A program made the position numbers and the translations under genes. The notes under the pieces were generated by a model. That model saw only the letters and a list, made by a program, of their open reading frames with translations. It ran no database searches and was not told the DNA's origin. From Alcaligenaceae bacterium (GTDB lineage Bacteria; Pseudomonadota; Gammaproteobacteria; Burkholderiales; Burkholderiaceae), in NCBI GenBank assembly GCA_947445495.1, contig CANFEI010000057.1, forward strand, positions 1-6,965: DNA of 6,965 bases, in the 5' to 3' direction. Below, in pieces: positions 1 through 5,537 of the stretch. Numbering within the stretch: position 1 is the first letter of the stretch; the number at the start of each line of letters is the position of its first letter.

Positions 1-317
1 GCCACGGCCCCCATCACAAGCGAATAGCCATCAGGCTGGGCCTTCGCAATGAGATCCACACCAATATTGCCACCCGCACCAGGTTTGTTCTCTACGACAA
101 CAGGCTGCCCCAACGAGACTTTGACTTTTTCAGCTAACACGCGAGCGACGGTATCTAACGGCCCGCCTGGAGGATAAGGCACCACAAAACGGATGGGCTT
201 GCTGGGCCACTGCGCTTGTGCCTGTGCCGTCGCAACCGAACTGATGCCAACCAGGCCTGCGCAAGCCAAGCCCATCAACAGGAGATGCCTACGCATCAAA
301 CGAAAAGATTGATTCAT
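1..317 (-). CDS. Bug/TctC-family tripartite tricarboxylate transporter substrate-binding protein (partial, C-terminus off the left edge)
   Basis: This is the N-terminal 105 codons of a periplasmic solute receptor of the Bug (TctC) family, which delivers carboxylates or amino acids to TctAB-type membrane proteins or acts in sensing. Residues 1-35 are a signal peptide with a basic start (R6, R9, R10), a hydrophobic core at about 12-28, and Ala-X-Ala cleavage sites around 29-35 (ATAQAQA). The mature part opens with WPSKPIRFVVPYPPGG, then D55, the first ligand-loop signature of the family, followed by VENKPGAGGNIG (75-86) and a DGYSL motif (96-100). Family members are usually about 320 residues, so roughly a third is present. 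The ATG is preceded by GGAG (324-327) with a 6-nt spacer. It lies 87 nt downstream of aapP on the same strand with no convincing terminator between, so read-through is possible. The adjacent arginines could suggest Tat export, but the motif is weak. The ligand cannot be assigned. Confidence 0.93.
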   Translation of the reverse strand, partial: MNQSFRLMRRHLLLMGLACAGLVGISSVATAQAQAQWPSKPIRFVVPYPPGGPLDTVARVLAEKVKVSLGQPVVVENKPGAGGNIGVDLIAKAQPDGYSLVMGAV

Positions 318-404
318 CTATCACTCCAAAGGTACACCCGCGAGGGCGGATCGCGTCAAGCATTACTGCCCAAGCAACACCGAGCAAGACTGGTTGTAAA
401 AAAA

Positions 405-1145
405 TTAATGCAGAATTTGGCTCAGGAACAGCTTAGTCCGCTCGTTCTGCGGATTGTCGAAGAAAGCATCTGGCGTGTTCTGCTCGATGATCTCGCCACG
501 ATCCATAAAGATCACTCGATCTGCGACTTTTCGGGCGAAACCCATTTCATGGGTCACGACAAGCATCGTCATGCCGGTATCTTCGGCCAAACCGACCATG
601 ACATCGAGCACTTCTTTAACCATCTCGGGATCGAGCGCAGAGGTTGGCTCGTCAAACAACATGACCTTAGGATCCATACACAAGGAACGCGCAATCGCCA
701 CACGTTGTTGCTGCCCACCGGACAGTTGTCCTGGAAATTTGCTCGCCTGCTCTGCAATGCGGACACGCTCAAGATACTCCATCGCTCTGGCCTCAGCCTC
801 GGCTTTTGGCGTCTTCAGCACCCAGATCGGACCGAGCGTCAGGTTGTCGAGCACCGTGAGGTGGGGAAACAAATTGAAATGTTGGAACACCATACCGACG
901 TCGCGACGAATCGCTTCAACATCACGAATGTCATTGGTGATTTCAGTACCTTCAACAATGATTTGCCCTGTCTGGTGTTCTTCCAGACGATTAATACAAC
1001 GAATCAACGTTGACTTGCCCGAACCGGAAGGCCCACAAATCACGATTCGCTCACCGCGTCCGACGTCGAGACTAATGTCACGCAACACGTGGAATTTACC
1101 GAACCACTTGTTGACTTCTTTCATGCTTATGATGGCGTCAGCCAT
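405..1145 (-). CDS. aapP: General L-amino acid ABC transporter, ATP-binding protein AapP
   Basis: This cytoplasmic ATPase energises import of L-amino acids through AapQ/AapM. At 246 residues it has the usual length of the polar amino acid (GlnQ/HisP/AapP) subfamily. Visible motifs: Walker [10 protein letters not shown] at 38-46, Q-loop Q88 in [16 protein letters not shown] (a subfamily hallmark), signature LSGGQQQR at 141-148, Walker B VMLFDEP at 161-167 with catalytic E166, D-loop SALD at 169-172 and H-loop H199. The N-terminal stretch [14 protein letters not shown] is typical of AapP. Start: the ATG at 1145 has CTGGAG (1153-1158) in front with a 7-nt spacer after GGAG; Met8 is the only close alternative and is not needed. 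It is the fourth gene of the aapJQMP order, 47 nt after the aapM stop. No key residue is missing. GltL/GlnQ-type naming would be the alternative, but the permease pair points to AapP. Confidence 0.95.
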   Translation of the reverse strand: MADAIISMKEVNKWFGKFHVLRDISLDVGRGERIVICGPSGSGKSTLIRCINRLEEHQTGQIIVEGTEITNDIRDVEAIRRDVGMVFQHFNLFPHLTVLDNLTLGPIWVLKTPKAEAEARAMEYLERVRIAEQASKFPGQLSGGQQQRVAIARSLCMDPKVMLFDEPTSALDPEMVKEVLDVMVGLAEDTGMTMLVVTHEMGFARKVADRVIFMDRGEIIEQNTPDAFFDNPQNERTKLFLSQILH

Positions 1146-1152
1146 GCTAGAT

Positions 1153-1158
1153 CTCCAG
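1153..1158 (-). promoter_or_regulatory. Shine-Dalgarno of aapP
   Basis: CTGGAG on the minus strand, with 7 nt between GGAG and the aapP ATG. The 9-nt context CTGGAGATC is identical to the one in front of aapJ, so the first and last genes of the operon share a strong site while aapQ does not have one. Confidence 0.7.
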
Positions 1159-1164
1159 AAATAT

Positions 1165-1196
1165 TTAGCGCTCGATGGTTATCAACACATCGCTAA
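1165..1196 (-). promoter_or_regulatory. Imperfect intercistronic stem-loop between aapM and aapP
   Basis: In the minus-strand transcript UUAGCG (1196-1191) pairs perfectly with CGCUAA (1170-1165). Inside it AUG/CAU and GUU/AAC can pair further, leaving a 4-nt bulge, a 1-nt bulge and a 3-nt loop. The stem contains the aapM stop codon and ends about 7 nt before the aapP Shine-Dalgarno. No U-tract follows, so it is not an intrinsic terminator. It may stabilise the upstream message or tune aapP translation. The bulges make it less convincing than the aapJ-aapQ hairpin. Confidence 0.4.
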
Positions 1197-2296
1197 CGTT
1201 GATGCTCCGTCGCCAGTCTTTTCTCTAGAGACTGACTGTACTTAGACATCGAATAACAAAACACAAAGTAAATTGCCGAGATAAAGATGTAGACCTCAAC
1301 ACTAAAGCCGCTCCAGGCCCGATCCACCAATGCGGCTTTGGCAGCCTGTGTCAGATCAAAAATGCCGATAATCACAACTAATGATGTGTCTTTAAACAGC
1401 GCGATGAAAAGTCCAACGAGCGGAGGAATGACGATCTTCAATGCCTGGGGCAACACGATTAAACGCATTTGCTGCCAGTAGGTCAGGCCTAACGAATCTG
1501 CGCCTTCGAACTGTCCGTTTGGAATCGCCTGCAAACCACCGCGAACTGTTTCGGCCATATAGGCCGCTGCAAATAGGATGATGGCCACTTGGGCGCGCAG
1601 TAACTTATCAATGGTGATGCCTTCGGGCAGAAACAAGGGAAGCATGACTGCCGACATAAACAGCAAACTGATCAGAGGTACACCGCGAATCAACTCGATA
1701 TAGACGACACAAAGCGTCTTAATAGCCGGCATGTTTGATCGACGACCTAGCGCGAGCAACACGCCAAGCGGGAACGCCAACGCGATGCCGAAGGTCGACA
1801 AAATCAAGGTAAGCGGCAAACCACCCCAACGGCTATTTTCGACGTGGGTCAAACCGAATACTCCGCCCCACATCAAGACTGCGACGCTCGATAGCGCGGC
1901 GATCCAAAGAATGGGCAAGGAAATATTCCAGAAGCGACGCATACCGCTAAGGATAATGACGCTCAAGAGAATCAATGTCGCCAACAATGGGCGCCACTGC
2001 TCTTCATACGGGTAGACGCCAAAAAGAATCAGACGATGCTTTTCAACGATCATCGACCAACATGCACCGGTTACCGCTCGACACTCTTGCGCAGTTTTGG
2101 CAGTGACCGTGGAGCTGATCAAAAACCAGTCCACCATGGCTGGCACCGTTGCGAACAGTAGCCAGACGGACAAGATCGTTAACAGCGTATTAAATGGCGA
2201 AGAAAAGAGTTGCGACCGCAACCAGTTCCATACTGACGCCCGAGCGGGAGGCGCTAACTCGGTACTCGGCGTTGAAACAGTAGCTTGGCTTGTCAT
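1193..2296 (-). CDS. aapM: General L-amino acid ABC transporter permease AapM
   Basis: This inner-membrane permease subunit pairs with AapQ to form the amino-acid channel. At 367 residues it fits the long AapM type rather than the roughly 230-residue HisM type. The extra N-terminal part carries a first membrane segment (about 37-60), a cysteine-bearing loop (C72, C79) with ITGACW-like and FGVYPYEEQWR-like features common in AapM, and segments near 104-118 and 126-147. The conserved transporter core follows: membrane helices at about 160-184, 197-222 and 236-250, the EAA loop at 262-292 (QFEGADSLGL through VLPQALKIVIPP) that docks on AapP, and final segments at about 294-315 and 333-351. The gene starts 1 nt after the aapQ stop, with GGTGGA (2310-2305) inside the end of aapQ as a likely Shine-Dalgarno, so translation is probably coupled. 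The stop codon lies inside a stem-loop. Confidence 0.94.
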   Translation of the reverse strand: MTSQATVSTPSTELAPPARASVWNWLRSQLFSSPFNTLLTILSVWLLFATVPAMVDWFLISSTVTAKTAQECRAVTGACWSMIVEKHRLILFGVYPYEEQWRPLLATLILLSVIILSGMRRFWNISLPILWIAALSSVAVLMWGGVFGLTHVENSRWGGLPLTLILSTFGIALAFPLGVLLALGRRSNMPAIKTLCVVYIELIRGVPLISLLFMSAVMLPLFLPEGITIDKLLRAQVAIILFAAAYMAETVRGGLQAIPNGQFEGADSLGLTYWQQMRLIVLPQALKIVIPPLVGLFIALFKDTSLVVIIGIFDLTQAAKAALVDRAWSGFSVEVYIFISAIYFVFCYSMSKYSQSLEKRLATEHQR

Positions 2297-2297
2297 C

Positions 2298-3485
2298 TTA
2301 TCTTTCCACCAATGCTATGCGCTTGTTGTACCAATTCATAAATACCGAGATCGACAAGCTCACTGTTAGGTACGCCGCCATGATCATCAAAATACCTTCG
2401 ATGGCCTGGCCGGTCTGATTCAAGGTGGTGTTAATAATCGAGACAATATCGGGGTAGCCGATCGCGACTGCCAACGAACTATTCTTTGTGATGTTCAGGT
2501 ATTGGCTCGTCATCGGAGGAATAATCACACGCAAGGCTTGGGGCAAAACGACCAGCCGCAACACCAACGCGTTCTTCAGACCAAGCGCGTCGGCCGCTTC
2601 CCATTGACCGCGCCCGACCGACTGGATGCCAGAACGCACCACCTCGGCGATAAAGCCAGAGGTGTAGATGACAAGGCCAAAGAGCAACGCGGCAAATTCA
2701 GGCGTGAACACCATCCCACCAACAAAGTTAAAGCCCTTGAGCTCTGGCACCTCCAGCGACAGGCTCGTGCCGCTGAGCCACCACACTACAGCGGGAGTGA
2801 GAAAGAGCAAACCAAGCGCCCAGCGGATGATCGGGAAAATCTGTCCCGAACGTGCTTGCCGCTGGCGCGCCCAGCGACCCAGGCCAATAATCGCAAGAAT
2901 GGCTAAGAGGACACCCGCCAAAAGCCACGCCAACCCATCGCCTTCAAGCGTTGGCATTTGAATGCCACGGTTCGACACAAAGACGCCTGGCAGCGGATGA
3001 TAGGCTTTTCGGGGGCCAGGCATGGTTTCAGAAATAATTGCGTACCAAAAGAAGAGCTGCAACAACAAAGGAATATTGCGCATGACTTCAACGTAAACGC
3101 TGGAGATTTTTCGAATCAACCAGTTTTTGGACAGTCGGGCAATACCAATAATTGTGCCGAGCAGTGTGGCAAGAACGATACCAATCAGTGCAACGCGTAA
3201 CGTGTTAAGTAGCCCCACGCTTATCGCGCGCGCATAGGTATCTGCTGGGGTGTAGCTGATGGGTGTTTCACCTATTGCGAACCCAGCCTCACGACTTAAG
3301 AAGCCAAAACCAGTCGTGATATTTCGAACCGACAAATTGTGCATCGTATTGTGCACAAGGTACCAACCAATGCCACCGACAATTGCGACAGCAAGGATTT
3401 GATAGATGACCGAGCGTACGCCCGGATCATTCCAGGAGAGGCGCCGACGCGGCGGCTGCACTGGAGGAGTATCTTGATGATTCAT
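2298..3485 (-). CDS. aapQ: General L-amino acid ABC transporter permease AapQ
   Basis: This inner-membrane permease partner of AapM has 395 residues, the usual AapQ length. The cytoplasmic N-terminus is proline- and arginine-rich (residues 6-15). The first membrane segment is at about 27-45, followed by a periplasmic loop, then the permease core helices near 88-116 and 137-152. A subfamily-specific insertion of about 110 residues carries helices near 185-203 and 217-236. The segment LKGFNFVGG at 249-257 followed by PEF is characteristic of the amino-acid subgroup. The EAA loop is at 297-325 (EAADALGL through VVLPQALRVIIPP), and terminal helices lie at about 333-350 and 362-385. The start ATG sits 9 nt after a strong stem-loop and has no recognisable Shine-Dalgarno; no other in-frame Met occurs before residue 48, so this start is the best available. 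It ends 1 nt before aapM. Confidence 0.94.
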   Translation of the reverse strand: MNHQDTPPVQPPRRRLSWNDPGVRSVIYQILAVAIVGGIGWYLVHNTMHNLSVRNITTGFGFLSREAGFAIGETPISYTPADTYARAISVGLLNTLRVALIGIVLATLLGTIIGIARLSKNWLIRKISSVYVEVMRNIPLLLQLFFWYAIISETMPGPRKAYHPLPGVFVSNRGIQMPTLEGDGLAWLLAGVLLAILAIIGLGRWARQRQARSGQIFPIIRWALGLLFLTPAVVWWLSGTSLSLEVPELKGFNFVGGMVFTPEFAALLFGLVIYTSGFIAEVVRSGIQSVGRGQWEAADALGLKNALVLRLVVLPQALRVIIPPMTSQYLNITKNSSLAVAIGYPDIVSIINTTLNQTGQAIEGILMIMAAYLTVSLSISVFMNWYNKRIALVER

Positions 3486-3494
3486 GATGAGTTA

Positions 3495-3529
3495 GGGCGA
3501 TGCACGAGCAGTTGCCCGCGCGATCGCCC
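3495..3529 (-). promoter_or_regulatory. Strong intercistronic stem-loop between aapJ and aapQ
   Basis: Read on the transcribed minus strand, GGGCGAU (3529-3523) pairs perfectly with AUCGCCC (3501-3495). After a single bulged C (3522), GCGCGGGC (3521-3514) pairs with GCUCGUGC (3509-3502) through six Watson-Crick and two G-U pairs, closing on the loop AACU. On the plus strand those two pairs would be A-C mismatches, so the structure is specific to the aap transcript. No U-tract follows, so it is not a classical terminator. It occupies most of the 61-nt gap after the receptor gene and ends 9 nt before the aapQ ATG. Such hairpins after binding-protein genes (malE, hisJ) are known to protect the upstream message and lower permease output; that role here is inferred. 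Confidence 0.75.
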
Positions 3530-3546
3530 CTGGGAGTCAACAGTAA

Positions 3547-4563
3547 TTAACGAATAGGCCAGGCGTACAGGATGCCACCTTTCGTCCACTGCTGGTTCAG
3601 GCCACGCTCAAGTTTCAAGGGTGTTTTCGCACCGATGTTGCGCTCAAAGCTTTCGCCGTAGTTACCGACGGCCTTGATGATGTTGTAGGCCCACTTCTCG
3701 TCTACACCCAAGTTCTTACCCATTCCTGGTGTAACGCCAAGAATACGCTGAACGTTCGGGTTGGTGCTCTTGAGCATTTCGTCGACGTTTTTCTGAGTGA
3801 CGCCGTACTCTTCGGCCTCGACCATTGCGTTAAAGCTCCAACGCACGACGTTTAGCCACTGCTCGTCGCCCTGACGAACCAACGGGCCGAGCGGCTCTTT
3901 GGAGAAGTCTTCAGGCAAGATAACGTAGTTTTCAGGTTTGTCGAGTGACGAACGCGAAGAAGCCAAGCCAGACTTGTCTGTCGTGTACGCATCGCAACGA
4001 CCCGACACGAAGGCACGAACAACTTCATCCAGCTTCTCAATCACCACTGGTTTGAACGTCAGCTTGTTGGCACGGAACCAGTCAGCCAAATTCAGCTCAG
4101 TTGTAGTACCAGGCTGCACGCAAACCGTGGCGCCATTGAGTTCTTTGGCGCTCTTGATGCCGCTGTCCTTGCGAACCATGATGCCCTGGCTGTCGTAGAA
4201 GTTAACAGCGACGCCGATCAGACCTAGCGATGTGTCACGTGTCATTGTCTGGGTGGTGTTACGCACCAGCACGTCGATCTCGCCGGACTGCAGTGCTGTG
4301 AAGCGCTGCTGGGCGGTCAGTGGAGTAACCTTAAATTTTGTCGAGTCACCAAACATTGCGGCAGCGAACGCACGGCACAAGTCAATATCCAAGCCCGACC
4401 AGACGCCTTTGCTGTCAGGTGCCGAGAAACCAGCCAAGCCGGTGTTCGTACCGCACTGAACAAAACCTTTTTTCTTGACGGCGTCAAAAGTTGGGCCCGC
4501 TTGAACGGCTGTGTTGGCAGCAATAAGTGCTGCGCCAACGAGTGCTAGTTTTAAAAATTTCAT
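3547..4563 (-). CDS. aapJ: General L-amino acid ABC transporter periplasmic substrate-binding protein AapJ
   Basis: This periplasmic receptor captures L-amino acids and delivers them to AapQM. It has 338 residues, normal for AapJ and longer than HisJ/GlnH types (about 250). The signal peptide is MKFLKLALVG onward with Ala-X-Ala cleavage after A22 (VQA then G). The family 3 binding-protein signature GLDIDLCRAF lies at 57-66. R101 in VRNTTQT and the D191/D196 region (CDAYTTDKSG) match the carboxylate- and amine-contacting positions of this fold. Other AapJ hallmarks are TVCVQPGTTTELNLADWF (146-163), TNPNVQRILG and NYGESFERNIG. Four cysteines (C37, C63, C148, C190) could form two disulfides in the periplasm. 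The ATG is preceded by CTGGAG (4572-4577) with an 8-nt spacer after GGAG. It is the first gene of the operon and has a promoter candidate about 100 nt upstream. Substrate range cannot be read directly; AapJ proteins are usually broad-range. Confidence 0.96.
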   Translation of the reverse strand: MKFLKLALVGAALIAANTAVQAGPTFDAVKKKGFVQCGTNTGLAGFSAPDSKGVWSGLDIDLCRAFAAAMFGDSTKFKVTPLTAQQRFTALQSGEIDVLVRNTTQTMTRDTSLGLIGVAVNFYDSQGIMVRKDSGIKSAKELNGATVCVQPGTTTELNLADWFRANKLTFKPVVIEKLDEVVRAFVSGRCDAYTTDKSGLASSRSSLDKPENYVILPEDFSKEPLGPLVRQGDEQWLNVVRWSFNAMVEAEEYGVTQKNVDEMLKSTNPNVQRILGVTPGMGKNLGVDEKWAYNIIKAVGNYGESFERNIGAKTPLKLERGLNQQWTKGGILYAWPIR

Positions 4564-4571
4564 AAGTCGAT

Positions 4572-4577
4572 CTCCAG
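4572..4577 (-). promoter_or_regulatory. Shine-Dalgarno of aapJ
   Basis: CTGGAG on the minus strand with 8 nt between GGAG and the aapJ ATG. It fixes the start codon, and the resulting N-terminus is a clean signal peptide. Confidence 0.75.
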
Positions 4578-4630
4578 ATCACGACGGGGGACGACAATCC
4601 TAGGGAATGTCGAGTTAGTAATTTGTGCAA

Positions 4631-4727
4631 GGCACCAATGGTAGCCTTACCCATGAACTCAATGTATGGGGGAAATCCCTTGCAGTCAATCTCCCAGAAT
4701 GGTGCAAGAAACAGCCAATTTGGTGCC
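4631..4727. repeat. 8-bp inverted repeat GGCACCAA / TTGGTGCC
   Basis: The left arm GGCACCAA (4631-4638) and the right arm TTGGTGCC (4720-4727) are exact reverse complements separated by 81 bp. The left arm lies downstream of the proposed aapJ transcription start and is also part of a local dyad GTGC-AAG-GCAC (4625-4635); the right arm lies upstream of the proposed ftsE promoter. The arms resemble half-sites of a dimeric regulator (GCACCA also resembles an NtrC half-site), but neither arm forms a full symmetric operator on its own. An 8-bp match can arise by chance in a region this size. Confidence 0.3.
4661..4689 (-). promoter_or_regulatory. Candidate sigma70 promoter for aapJQMP
   Basis: On the minus strand the -35 box TTGACT (4689-4684, five of six matches) is followed by an optimal 17-bp spacer and the -10 box TACATT (4666-4661, four of six). 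Transcription would start near 4654, giving a leader of about 90 nt before aapJ. The spacer holds a small dyad, GGGA-AA-TCCC (4670-4679 on the plus strand), that could be an operator. The match was made by eye and there is no experimental support. Confidence 0.45.
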
Positions 4728-4741
4728 GACTGCGCATAATC

Positions 4742-4770
4742 TTTATATGTGCATGACTGGGCGTTATGAT
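4742..4770 (+). promoter_or_regulatory. Candidate sigma70 promoter for ftsE-ftsX
   Basis: TTTATA (4742-4747, four of six matches to -35) is followed by 17 bp and TATGAT (4765-4770, five of six to -10). The start site would be near 4777, about 17 nt before the ftsE ATG. A competing candidate is TTGGTG (4720-4725) with TATATG (4744-4749) at 18 bp spacing. The choice is uncertain. Confidence 0.33.
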
Positions 4771-4793
4771 GTCGGCTTCTACTCGGTTCAACC

Positions 4794-5537
4794 ATGATCG
4801 AATTTCAACACGTTTTCAAATCCTACGGCCAAGGTCGCAGCATTCTGGCTGATATTAGCTTCAAGGTGTCAGCTGGCGAATTTGTGTACGTCGCAGGCCC
4901 GTCTGGCGCAGGAAAATCTACGCTTCTCAAATTAATTGGTGGCCTGGAACCCCCTTCCAGAGGCTCTATTCAGGTTAACGGCCAACGTTTGGAGAATTTA
5001 TCCCCACGGGCTAGACCCTATTTGAGACGCGCCGTCGGGGTCATTTTGCAAGACACGCGTCTGTTATATGACCGCAGCGTGATTGACAACGTATTGCTGC
5101 CCCTGGCAGTCACCGGCTTGGCGGCTGACGTTTCGCGCGCCCGAGCCCGTGCAGCGCTAGAAAAAGTTGGCTTATCCGTCAGAGAGAGTGCATCGCCGAT
5201 CGAACTGTCGGGTGGGGAGCAGCAAAGACTGGCCATTGCACGCGCAATCGTCAATCGCCCGGCGATTCTGATCGCAGACGAACCGACCGCGAGCCTAGAC
5301 CGCGAAACAGCCCGTCGAATTATGTCCGTTTTTAAAGACTTCAACCGGGTGGGGGTCACCACGCTCATTGCGTCTCACGACGACGAACTGATGGCCGAAT
5401 ATGCCACGCGAGCGTTCAAAATTGATCCGGGTCGCTTCGCCGATTCAGCCCAGAAGCGAGTGCCCACACACAAAAATGTTGTTTTAAATCAATTGCCTGA
5501 AAGAAATGAGCCCTCACTTGGGGGGGACCGTTCATGA
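4794..5537 (+). CDS. ftsE: Cell-division ABC transporter ATP-binding protein FtsE
   Basis: This cytoplasmic ATPase, with FtsX, couples ATP hydrolysis to divisome assembly and to activation of septal peptidoglycan hydrolases. Motifs in the 247 residues: the FtsE-like start MIEFQHVFKSYG, Walker A GPSGAGKST at 35-43, Q-loop Q86 in VILQDTRLL (FtsE usually has Q-D-x-x-L-L here), signature LSGGEQQR at 138-145, Walker B ILIADEP at 158-164 with E163, D-loop SLD at 167-169 and H195 in ASHDDEL. The family is usually about 220 residues; this protein has a tail of roughly 25 extra residues after about 215, polar and low in recognisable structure. The start is set by homology to the family N-terminus, because no clear Shine-Dalgarno precedes the ATG. 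It overlaps ftsX by 4 nt (ATGA), so translation is coupled. LolD-like proteins are similar, but the FtsX partner settles the identity. Confidence 0.95.
   Translation: MIEFQHVFKSYGQGRSILADISFKVSAGEFVYVAGPSGAGKSTLLKLIGGLEPPSRGSIQVNGQRLENLSPRARPYLRRAVGVILQDTRLLYDRSVIDNVLLPLAVTGLAADVSRARARAALEKVGLSVRESASPIELSGGEQQRLAIARAIVNRPAILIADEPTASLDRETARRIMSVFKDFNRVGVTTLIASHDDELMAEYATRAFKIDPGRFADSAQKRVPTHKNVVLNQLPERNEPSLGGDRS
5520..5527 (+). promoter_or_regulatory. ftsX Shine-Dalgarno formed by a seven-G run
   Basis: Seven consecutive G residues (5520-5526) followed by A lie within the last ftsE codons, 6 nt before the ftsX ATG, and can pair with the anti-Shine-Dalgarno. A homopolymer this long is prone to slippage. 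An indel would alter only the last few residues of ftsE and its stop, but would change the ATGA coupling to ftsX. Confidence 0.5.

Larger units (their letters stand above)
4564..4793. other. Divergent intergenic control region between aapJ and ftsE
   Basis: This is 230 bp with no credible coding sequence. It serves two transcription units: aapJQMP to the left and ftsEX-mutY to the right. It contains the aapJ Shine-Dalgarno (4572-4577), a sigma70-like promoter candidate for each direction, an 8-bp inverted repeat with arms 81 bp apart, a small leader hairpin for the aap transcript (4631-4646: GGC, bulged U, ACC, loop AUU, GGU, GCC), and two copies of GTGCAAG (4625-4631 and 4702-4708). Which regulators bind is unknown. 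Confidence 0.6.

Noticed and set aside
339..355. Short dyad CGCGA-N7-TCGCG between aapP and the Bug gene
   Set aside because: It has five pairs, no following U-tract and no extension; it is common by chance in GC-rich sequence.
331..359. Promoter-like TTGACG-17 bp-TGTACC in front of the Bug gene
   Set aside because: The -10 box matches poorly, and the start site would fall inside the Shine-Dalgarno, leaving no usable leader.
398..418. Possible intrinsic terminator at the end of aapP (AAAUU/AAUUU stem followed by U7)
   Set aside because: The stem is only five A-U pairs with a 7-nt loop, too weak for efficient termination although the U-tract is real.
216..1245. Two long plus-strand open frames (216-1013 and 454-1245) opposite aapP and the gap beside it
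   Set aside because: They lie antisense to a clear ATPase gene in other frames, have no recognisable domain, and their composition is that of reversed codons.
4631..4646. Possible NtrC site (GCACCAATGGTAGC)
   Set aside because: The spacing between half-sites is wrong and the second half does not match GGTGC; only a half-site resemblance remains.
4704..4720. Sigma54-like element on the minus strand (TTGGC ... TTGCA)
   Set aside because: The GG and GC doublets are 9 nt apart instead of the strict 10, and the -24 box departs from TGGCAC.
4484..4795. A 103-codon minus-strand frame across the divergent intergenic region into the start of aapJ
   Set aside because: It has no family resemblance, it overlaps the aapJ signal peptide in another frame, and it would run through the promoter candidates.
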